This document shows positions 28,140 through 34,431 of a DNA stretch of 64,000 nt, in pieces. Every line of letters begins with the position of its first letter. The stretch's first letter is position 1. The notes beneath the pieces are model-generated. The model worked only from the letters and a program-made list of their open reading frames with translations, ran no database searches and was not told where the DNA came from. The translations under genes were made by a program, and so were the position numbers. Origin of the DNA: Peptacetobacter hiranonis (lineage in GTDB: Bacteria; Bacillota; Clostridia; Peptostreptococcales; Peptostreptococcaceae); contig NZ_CP036523.1 in NCBI RefSeq assembly GCF_008151785.1, forward strand, positions 1,426,001 to 1,490,000, given 5' to 3'.

Positions 28140-28351
28140 TAAATAATGGCTGTATGCAATATTTTGCAGAGATTATTCTTTGGTTATTTTTAAAATAAAT
28201 ACCCCTCTCAATTCGACAATCTATAGACGCCTCGTAACATTTAAATGTGTTAGTTTAATGGACGAGGCGTCGAAGTCTGGAGAGCAAGAGGGATATTATT
28301 TTAACTTAGACGAAAAAAAGCTGCTGCAAAATATGCAACAGCCATTATTTT
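28140..28351. repeat. Giant core-bearing palindrome C, at the 3' end of mtlA
   Basis: The core is CGACAATCTATA (28214-28225), inner stem GACGCCTCGT (28226-28235) with ACGAGGCGTC (28262-28271), then GAAGTCTGGAG (28272-28282). The outer arms include AAATACCCCTC with GAGGGATATTATTT. They reach AATAATGGCTG (28142-28152) paired with CAGCCATTATT (28339-28349), three to five bases from the mtlA stop codon. The right arm contains the mtlA terminator; the left arm is a decayed inverted copy of it (GGCTGTATGCAATATTTTGC against GGCTGTTGCATATTTTGC). Confidence 0.85.
28313..28342 (-). terminator. mtlA intrinsic terminator (within palindrome C)
   Basis: On the minus strand GCTGTTGCA pairs with TGCAGCAGC and is followed by TTTTTTT, about 12 bases past the mtlA stop codon. 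Confidence 0.8.
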
Positions 28352-28353
28352 CT

Positions 28354-29739
28354 TTATTTACTTAACTGAGCCACTACTTCATCGTATTCTGGAGCACCTA
28401 AGAAGTTCTGTATAAGAACTAACTGTGCATTTGGATTACTATGAGCTGCTCTTTCTCCTAACTCATGATGAGTAACTACCATATCTGCATCTGCTGGTAT
28501 TGAAGAAACTGGAGCATGAACAACTTCTATATCTTCTATTCCCGCTTCTTTTAATTTCTTACGAAGAACTGTTGCACCCATTGCACTTGATCCCATACCT
28601 GCATCACAAGCGAAAACTATTTTATGTACTTCTGAAGCTGATTTAACTTCTGATTTTTCTGCATTTACTGCTATACCTTTGCTTTCTGACTTCATATCAC
28701 TTACTTTTTTCTGTGATTCTTCTAAATCTGCATCTTTACCTGCGAATTTTAATAATGGTAGTGCAACTGCAAATGATACTGCTGTAGCTGCTGCAACACC
28801 TGCTAATACTGGAAGGTATCCACCTTTTGGACACATTGCAAGTATAGCTATTATACTACCTGGAGATGCTGGAGCTGTTAATCCTGAACCTAACATCTGG
28901 TTAACAAATACACCTGTTGCTCCACCAGCTATTGCCGCTACTATTAATATTGGATTCATTAATATGTAAGGGAAGTATATTTCGTGTATACCACCTAAGA
29001 ATTCGATTATTACTGCACCTGGTGCTGAACTTTTTGCTGATCCTTTACCTGCTAAGCAGTATGCAAGAAGTATTCCAAGACCTGGTCCTGGGTTTGCTTC
29101 AAGTAGGAAGAATATTGATTTACCAACTTCTTCAACCTGCTGTATTCCCATTGGAGAGAATATACCATGATTTATTGCATTGTTTAAGAATAATACTTTT
29201 GCTGGTTCTATAAGTATACTTGCTAATGGAAGAAGTCCTCTCTGTACGAAGAAATTAACCCCTGCTTCCATTGCTGAGTTTAACATTTCAACAAGTGGAG
29301 TTACACCTAAAAGCGCAACTGCTGCTAATATTGCACCTAATATACCTAATGAGAAGTTGTTTACAAGCATTTCAAATCCTGCTTTAACTTTTCCTTCTAT
29401 TGCCTGGTCAAATTTTTTCATTATCCAAGCTGATAAAGGTCCCATTATCATTGCACCCATAAACATTGGAATATCAGCACCTACTATAACACCCATAGTA
29501 GCTATTGCACCGATTACTCCTCCTCTTTCACCGTGTACCATTTTTCCACCAGTATATGCTATTAATAGTGGAAGTAAGAATGTAGACATTGGAGATACCA
29601 ATGCTGCTAGTCTTTCATTTGGAGCCCATCCAGTTTCTATGAATAAGGCTGTTATAAGTCCCCATGCTATGAACGCCCCTATTACTGGCATTACCATTCC
29701 ACTAAGGAAACGTCCCATTACTTGAATTTTCTCTTTCAT
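28354..29739 (-). CDS. mtlA: Mannitol-specific PTS EIICB component
   Basis: A 461-aa membrane permease with canonical mannitol EIIC motifs: NNAINHGIFSPMGI, FFLLEANPGPGLGILLA and GGIHEIYFPYILMNP. A linker leads to EIIB with the phosphocysteine motif FACDAGMGSSAMGA. It imports mannitol and releases mannitol-1-phosphate, receiving phosphate from an EIIA such as the mtlF product at 1-311. The promoter carries the same operator type as mtlF. The gene lies inside the invertible segment, about 29 kb from mtlF and 26 kb from mtlR. In the opposite orientation it would point the same way as mtlR. Confidence 0.92.
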   Translation of the reverse strand: MKEKIQVMGRFLSGMVMPVIGAFIAWGLITALFIETGWAPNERLAALVSPMSTFLLPLLIAYTGGKMVHGERGGVIGAIATMGVIVGADIPMFMGAMIMGPLSAWIMKKFDQAIEGKVKAGFEMLVNNFSLGILGAILAAVALLGVTPLVEMLNSAMEAGVNFFVQRGLLPLASILIEPAKVLFLNNAINHGIFSPMGIQQVEEVGKSIFFLLEANPGPGLGILLAYCLAGKGSAKSSAPGAVIIEFLGGIHEIYFPYILMNPILIVAAIAGGATGVFVNQMLGSGLTAPASPGSIIAILAMCPKGGYLPVLAGVAAATAVSFAVALPLLKFAGKDADLEESQKKVSDMKSESKGIAVNAEKSEVKSASEVHKIVFACDAGMGSSAMGATVLRKKLKEAGIEDIEVVHAPVSSIPADADMVVTHHELGERAAHSNPNAQLVLIQNFLGAPEYDEVVAQLSK

Positions 29740-29838
29740 ATAATCATACCACCCTTCGATTGCTCATTTTTTAGTATTTATTATTTCGATTTTTCTATGT
29801 AGTATGATTGGCCAATCACTTTTTCTTTTCTTGATTTT

Positions 29839-29909
29839 ATTATAATTTGTTGTGATATCGTTTTCAATTCAAACTAATGACACTTTTGGCATTATGCACT
29901 AGTGACATT
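29839..29909 (-). promoter_or_regulatory. mtlA promoter with MtlR-type operator
   Basis: On the minus strand the operator (arms 29885-29893 and 29901-29909, TTTGGCATT/AGTGACATT on plus) precedes TTGAAA (29862-29867), a 17-nt spacer and TATAAT (29839-29844). The operator, the ATTGAAAA block and the spacing match the mtlF upstream region at 405-476, with a few base changes in the palindrome. The rest of the 29740-30067 gap is AT-rich with no other recognisable signal. Confidence 0.6.
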
Positions 29910-30067
29910 TTATAAGTTTTCTGTTTTTCCAATGCTTTCGTCTTTTTTAATTTATTAAATATGACATCGTTTGTCATGATTTAAATGTTATAATTAATTG
30001 TAGTAATAATAAGATTTAGATTATTTTTTTAATTTATTATATTATTTTTTTATTAGGAGGAATTTAT

Positions 30068-30838
30068 ATGGATAAAACTTTTATAAATTTAACGCTAGAT
30101 AATATAGATAGTGAACATATTTGCTGTGCAATTTCAGATAAAAAACATCAAATTGGAGTATCTTGTAAAAAGGAATGGTTAAAAAGTCAGTTTAACAGCT
30201 CTCATGTTTTTAGGAAATTAAATGAGAGAGGTAAAGTTTTTATCGAGTACTGTGATATTGAAGACGCGTGGGTTCCTATTTTAGGAGAAAATTTTGTATA
30301 TATTCACTGTCTTTGGGTTGCTGGATCTTTTAAAGGCAATGGATATGCAAATGAGCTTTTAAATTATTGTATAGAAGACGCTAAGAATAGAGGGAAATCT
30401 GGTATATGTGTTCTTAGCTCAAAGAAAAAGAAACCTTATTTATCTGATAAGAAATTTTTTGCTAAGTATGGATTTAAAGTTTTAGATTCTATAAACAACG
30501 AGTATGAACTTTTAGGCTTAATTTTTGATAATACTGATATTCTTGATAAAAATATTCCTCATTTCTCTGATTCCGCTAAGAAAATGAGTATAGATGAAGA
30601 TATTTTGACTATATACTACTCTCATCAATGTCCGTTTGTTGTGAATTCTATTGAGGAAGTAAGTAGTTATTGCTCTGAAAACAATATTGACGTAAATATT
30701 ATTTTAGTTGATTCTCTTGAAAAAGCTAAAAATCTTCCTTGCGTGTTTAATAACTGGGCTGCATTTTTAAACGGTAAGTTTGAATCGTGTAGCTTATTAA
30801 ATAAAAATTCTTTAAAGAAATTATTGAATAGCAAATAA
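30068..30838 (+). CDS. YoaP-like GNAT-family N-acetyltransferase
   Basis: A 256-aa protein. The first 150 residues form a GNAT fold with the acetyl-CoA loop in LWVAGSFKGNGYANELL and a C-terminal strand region AKYGFKVLDS. The last 90 residues (ITIYYSHQCPF through NNWAAFLNGKFES) match the C-terminal domain found in YoaP-type acetyltransferases, with a CPF motif in a thioredoxin-like setting. AGGAGG precedes ATG 30068. The substrate is not known. It sits between mtlA (divergent) and a truncated regulator. Confidence 0.78.
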   Translation: MDKTFINLTLDNIDSEHICCAISDKKHQIGVSCKKEWLKSQFNSSHVFRKLNERGKVFIEYCDIEDAWVPILGENFVYIHCLWVAGSFKGNGYANELLNYCIEDAKNRGKSGICVLSSKKKKPYLSDKKFFAKYGFKVLDSINNEYELLGLIFDNTDILDKNIPHFSDSAKKMSIDEDILTIYYSHQCPFVVNSIEEVSSYCSENNIDVNIILVDSLEKAKNLPCVFNNWAAFLNGKFESCSLLNKNSLKKLLNSK

Positions 30839-30874
30839 TAATAACTAATTTTTTAATATTGGAGAGGTAAAATT

Positions 30875-31090
30875 ATGAGTGATAGTAGACTTTTTAAAAT
30901 TTTATATTACCTTTTAAAAAACGGAACTACTCCAGTAAAAGAGCTTGCTGAGATATTTGAAGTTTCTACCAGAACTATCCACAGAGATATTGATTCTCTA
31001 GGCTCTGCAGGTATTCCAATATGTACAAGTAGAGGTCGACATGGTGGAGTTTACCGAATATCTATTTTAAGAGCAGCAAAGAGTATATAG
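30875..31090 (+). pseudogene. WYL/YafY-type transcriptional regulator truncated by the 214-bp repeat
   Basis: The frame opens at ATG 30875 (GGAGAGG upstream) with a DeoR/HTH_11 domain: LKNGTTPVKELAEIFEVSTRTIHRDIDSL, then GIPICTSRGRHGGVYRI. Full-length relatives have about 300 residues with a WYL domain. Here the coding sequence meets the right 214-bp inverted repeat at 31050, after about 58 codons, and a stop follows at 31088-31090. No WYL domain is found after the repeat or next to the left copy. The remnant might still make a DNA-binding fragment. It lies 36 bp after the yoaP-like gene and was perhaps its partner. Confidence 0.75.
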
Positions 31091-31263
31091 ACAAAATCTT
31101 CTCCAGGCTTCGACGTGTGTGTGAGTAATATACTTTGTTGTATTTAAAATACACGTCTGCAGATTGTCGAGTGATTTTGTCTATATACTCATATGCTGTA
31201 GCTTATAAATAGCTTTGTAAAGTTTTGATTTAATCATCCTTTAGCAAGCTAGTAAATTTATAA
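31050..31263. repeat. 214-bp long inverted repeat, right copy (IR-R), carrying palindrome D
   Basis: Reverse complement of 4155-4368 with one mismatch seen. It contains core copy D: CTCCAGGCTTC (31101-31111) and TGCAGATTGTCGAG (31158-31171), inner stem GACGTGT/ACACGTC, and the arms GAGTATATAGACAAAATC and GATTTTGTCTATATACTC. The outermost arm segment present at the left site (TTTTGATTTA on both sides) has a partner on only one side here, because regulator sequence replaces the other. The left copy therefore looks ancestral and this one derived. Confidence 0.9.
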
Positions 31264-31322
31264 CATATTAAAATAAAAAGACTTGTTGAAAATATTACAT
31301 CGATTATCCGCAGGCTCTGCTC

Positions 31323-31509
31323 AAATCGAATTTTATAGGTATAATAACTAACTTGGTGGATTGAAGTGCATAGACAAAACTCTCTCGACAATCTGGAGAC
31401 GTGAGGTTGATTTGTAACAGAACTATTTACTTGTACACACGTCGAAGCTGGAGAGGAGTTTGTCTATGTCTTCAATCCCTGAGAGTTATTAACATATAAA
31501 TTTTGATTT
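31323..31509. repeat. Giant core-bearing palindrome E, downstream of the 31508 gene
   Basis: The core is CTCGACAATCTGGA (31384-31397), inner stem GACGTG/CACGTC (31398-31403 with 31438-31443), and GAAGCTGGAG (31444-31453; one C shorter than the consensus). The outer arms pair as GCATAGACAAAACTCTC with GAGGAGTTTGTCTATG, then GGATTGAAG with CTTCAATCC, TAATAACT with AGTTATTA, and AAATCGAATTTTATA with TATAAATTTTGATTT. The right arm ends on the stop codon of the minus-strand gene. It lies only 60 bp from IR-R. Confidence 0.85.
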
Positions 31510-31858
31510 ATCTCTTTTTATAAACCTTTTTAGGATAGTATTTTTTCTCTATCTTCATAACAAAATAGACCATAAGCCAAATTGTTTCAAAAACAGTGCC
31601 AATGATAGGAATAAACACTAAAAGTACATTCTTATAGAAAATACTCGGTATCAGCGGTATCCCTATCAAAATAAAAACTACTCCATAAGTGATAAACAAC
31701 CTTCCAACTGCCTTATTAAATCCTATAACATCTTCAACTTCTGGAACATCAAAATTCGCCCAGAATCCTACCTGTTTCTTAGACATATAATCGTAAATTC
31801 CTATCCCTACAAACAACAATCCACAGATTACCCAAATAACAAAGCCCATTATTTCCAT
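31508..31858 (-). CDS. Small integral membrane protein (DUF3784-like)
   Basis: A 116-aa protein with three hydrophobic helices (around residues 5-22, 50-70 and 74-98) and a basic tail (KKYYPKKVYKKR). The segment VGFWANFDVPEVEDVIGFNKAVGRL resembles the loop of DUF3784-type small membrane proteins of Firmicutes. ATG 31858 follows AAAGGGGTGAT; GTG 31867 is a weaker alternative. The function is unknown. Its stop codon is the edge of palindrome E. Confidence 0.55.
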   Translation of the reverse strand: MEIMGFVIWVICGLLFVGIGIYDYMSKKQVGFWANFDVPEVEDVIGFNKAVGRLFITYGVVFILIGIPLIPSIFYKNVLLVFIPIIGTVFETIWLMVYFVMKIEKKYYPKKVYKKR

Positions 31859-31887
31859 ATCTATCACCCCTTTAGGTTTAAATATCT

Positions 31888-32778
31888 TTATCTTCTATGT
31901 TTAGAATATTTCATATTAGAGTAGTCCCCTTCTTTTTTAGCTTTCTGCTCTTCTATTTCTATCTCTACTCTTTTTAAAAAATCCTGTAGTTCCAGATTAA
32001 ATACTTCCGGTCTTTCTATTTGTAAATTGTGCCCAGCCATATCCACAACAGAAATACTGCATCTTTTGTAGTCTTCTGAAATTTTTAATAAATCTCTATA
32101 ACCAACACTGTTATCCTGTCTTCCACATAGTATCGTAACTGGCTGATCAAATCTCATATTCTGTACTTTTTCATCAACATCAAATGGAAACCGGTAATTT
32201 CTACTAAGCTGATTTAAGAATTTAGAATCAGCTATTTTCAATCCACATAATATCTCATTTTTATATCTTTCATATGTGTACTCATTTACTATTACAGCAT
32301 TTTTCATAAATTCCTTAAAATCTTCATCATCTTTATTTTCTTCATAGAAATTGTCGTCCATAAATTTTAAATTTGTTCTACTTATATCCATTTTGCTATA
32401 ATCTGACAGTATAAGTGGGCATATTAAAAACATTCCATATACTCTGTCCGTAAATCTAGACAATATCCCTCTTGTAAGATATCCTCCATAAGATTCTCCA
32501 GCAATTATAAATTTTTCGCCAGCAACTATTACAGAAATAAACTCGCAAAGCATATCCAAGATAGAGTTTGATGAGCTTATCCAACTTGCAGACTCTGATT
32601 TACCCATTCCTGGTAAATCTATATATATTCTTTTGTATCCATCATATTTTTCCATAACTGGCTCCATACAGCCCTTCATAAGTTCTTTATCACATTCAAA
32701 CCCATGAATCATAAAAAATGGGATACCTTCTCCTATACATTCGTAATGAATATTTATTCCTCTATAATTAAAATACAT
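31888..32778 (-). CDS. Alpha/beta-hydrolase fold enzyme
   Basis: A 296-aa hydrolase beginning MYFNYRGINIHYE. It has the oxyanion HG motif (FMIHGFECD), PGMGKSES, the nucleophile elbow AGESYGGYL, a C-terminal acid region (CGRQDNSVGY) and the catalytic histidine (DMAGHNLQIERPE). This is the proline iminopeptidase/epoxide-hydrolase-like group; the substrate is unknown. ATG 32778 is preferred, behind AAGGGGAAAG; the longer frame from 32814 lacks a good site. It is probably co-transcribed with the acetyltransferase upstream. Confidence 0.78.
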   Translation of the reverse strand: MYFNYRGINIHYECIGEGIPFFMIHGFECDKELMKGCMEPVMEKYDGYKRIYIDLPGMGKSESASWISSSNSILDMLCEFISVIVAGEKFIIAGESYGGYLTRGILSRFTDRVYGMFLICPLILSDYSKMDISRTNLKFMDDNFYEENKDDEDFKEFMKNAVIVNEYTYERYKNEILCGLKIADSKFLNQLSRNYRFPFDVDEKVQNMRFDQPVTILCGRQDNSVGYRDLLKISEDYKRCSISVVDMAGHNLQIERPEVFNLELQDFLKRVEIEIEEQKAKKEGDYSNMKYSKHRR

Positions 32779-32833
32779 TGAAACTTTCCCCTTACCTTTT
32801 AAAATTAAAACCAAATTTAAATAATTATAAAAC

Positions 32834-33268
32834 TTACTTGCTCCAAGACATTAAGAATTCTACTTCATCATTGTCCTCTTCTATATTTTTATCTACAACA
32901 ACGAATCCTTCCCTTTTGTAAAATTCTATTGCCCTCGTATTTTTCTCATAAACACTAAGATTTAGTTCTTCTCTTTTCTCTTTGATAAAATCTAAAAGAC
33001 TTTTTCCTATACCTTTAGATTTATTATTACCTTTCACAAATATTCCGGCTATATAATTTTCCATAAGACCTACAAACCCTTTAATTTCTCCGTCTTCATC
33101 AAACACATATAGCTCGGCACTAGGCATCATCTCTTTTACCATATCAAAATTATTTCTCCAATAATTTTCATCGATAAAATTGTGAGCCTCTATGTTGGTA
33201 TTTACCCAAATTTCCATTATATTATCCAAATCTTTTGATTTATATTCTCTTATATTATCTATTTTCAT
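32834..33268 (-). CDS. GNAT-family N-acetyltransferase
   Basis: A 144-aa single-domain acetyltransferase. The acetyl-CoA binding loop is KGNNKSKGIGKSLLDFI, preceded by IAGIFV, and the end has NTRAIEFYKREGFVVVDK, as in YjaB-like enzymes. The ribosome site TTAGGAAAA precedes ATG 33268. The acceptor is unknown. The hydrolase gene follows after 55 bp. Confidence 0.8.
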   Translation of the reverse strand: MKIDNIREYKSKDLDNIMEIWVNTNIEAHNFIDENYWRNNFDMVKEMMPSAELYVFDEDGEIKGFVGLMENYIAGIFVKGNNKSKGIGKSLLDFIKEKREELNLSVYEKNTRAIEFYKREGFVVVDKNIEEDNDEVEFLMSWSK

Positions 33269-33423
33269 TTTTCCTAAATATCTCCTAAGTTTTTTCTTTA
33301 TTAATATTTTTTATATTTAAATAACAACAGTATCACTCTAATTTCTTTAATTATATCATTTGATATAGATTTTTACTATATATTCAGATTATTTTAGAAA
33401 GTATTTCATTTGAATTTTAAAAT

Positions 33424-33460
33424 AAAAAAAAGTTAGGCATTACTTAAAACGCCTAACCTT
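33424..33460 (-). terminator. Terminator of the SDR gene
   Basis: On the minus strand AGGTTAGGC pairs with GCCTAACTT, followed by TTTTTTTT. Confidence 0.8.
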
Positions 33461-33475
33461 TCATTTTATATTAAA

Positions 33476-34273
33476 TTATCTTCTGCTCTTCATTTCTATC
33501 ATATCGCCATATACTGGTGTAGGCATTCCGAATCCACCAGATACGTCAACAACCTGTCCTGTTGTGAATGCTCCATCATCACTAGCAAAGTATAATACTG
33601 TTCCTGCTATTTCTTCTGGAGTTGCCATTCTCTTTATAGGAGTATGTTTTAAGAAGAATTCTTTGAAATCATCACTTAAGTTATCGCTTACTGCATCAGT
33701 TGCTGTCATTCCTGGAAGTACAGCATTGCATCTTACGTTATCTCTAGCTGCATGAGTAGCTATTATTTTTGTTAAGTAGTTTATTGCTGCTTTACTTGTT
33801 CCGTAAGCTATCTGAGATATATCTGGGCGTATACCACCTACTGAAGATATATTTATTATGCTTCCTCCACCGTTTTTAGCCATATGAGGTATTACAGCCT
33901 GAGAAGTTAAAAATACACTTGCTAAATTTATATCTACAGTTTTTATAAATGTTTCGTATTCTGTTTCTTTTATATCTAAGTCTTTTTTAGGGTTAGATGT
34001 ACCAAAGTTGTTTACTAGTACGTCTATTCTTCCTTCTTTTGCTACTACTTCATCTACCATAGTCTGATATGATTCTTTTTCTGTTGCATCATTATAAACT
34101 ATGTCTACTTTGCATCCTTCAGCATTTAATCTATCAGCTACTCCCTGAGCTCTTTCTAGATTTCTTGCACCCATGTATACTTTTGCTCCTTCTTTTGCAA
34201 ATCTTTCTACACAAGCAAGGCCTATACCTCTTGTTGATGCTGTTATAAGAACTACTTTACCATCTAATCTCAT
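33476..34273 (-). CDS. Short-chain dehydrogenase resembling 7-alpha-hydroxysteroid dehydrogenase
   Basis: A 265-aa classical SDR. The cofactor loop is TASTRGIG (residues 11-18) with an arginine at 37 (GARN) favouring NADP(H). NNFGT and the catalytic set S144, Y157, K161 (NISS, YGTSK) are present. VLVNNFGTSNPK, IPHMAKNGGGSIINISSVGG and RCNAVLPG closely match clostridial 7-alpha-HSDH proteins as I remember them (C. sordellii type), which oxidise the 7-OH of bile acids. Other SDRs share some of these motifs, so bile-acid activity is inference. It is a single gene with its own terminator; no other bile-acid gene is nearby. Confidence 0.7.
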   Translation of the reverse strand: MRLDGKVVLITASTRGIGLACVERFAKEGAKVYMGARNLERAQGVADRLNAEGCKVDIVYNDATEKESYQTMVDEVVAKEGRIDVLVNNFGTSNPKKDLDIKETEYETFIKTVDINLASVFLTSQAVIPHMAKNGGGSIINISSVGGIRPDISQIAYGTSKAAINYLTKIIATHAARDNVRCNAVLPGMTATDAVSDNLSDDFKEFFLKHTPIKRMATPEEIAGTVLYFASDDGAFTTGQVVDVSGGFGMPTPVYGDMIEMKSRR

Positions 34274-34431
34274 TTTTGAGTCCTCCTAAAATTGAAGTTA
34301 TTATATTTTGTGAAATTTTTGAAATCACCCTCATATATAATTATACCCCTTCTATTAGGACATTAACGACAAATAATGACAAAATTAAAACAATTGAGAT
34401 ACCGTTTTCTATATATAATACAACAACTTTG

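Noticed and set aside
28180-28365. 61-aa frame between cas12f and mtlA
   Set aside because: It lies wholly within palindrome C and the mtlA terminator and has no ribosome site.
33476-34273. FabG (3-oxoacyl-ACP reductase)
   Set aside because: No fatty-acid genes nearby, and VLVNNFGTSNPK/IPHMAKNGGGSIINISS fit 7-alpha-HSDH-type SDRs better, though only a phylogeny can settle it.
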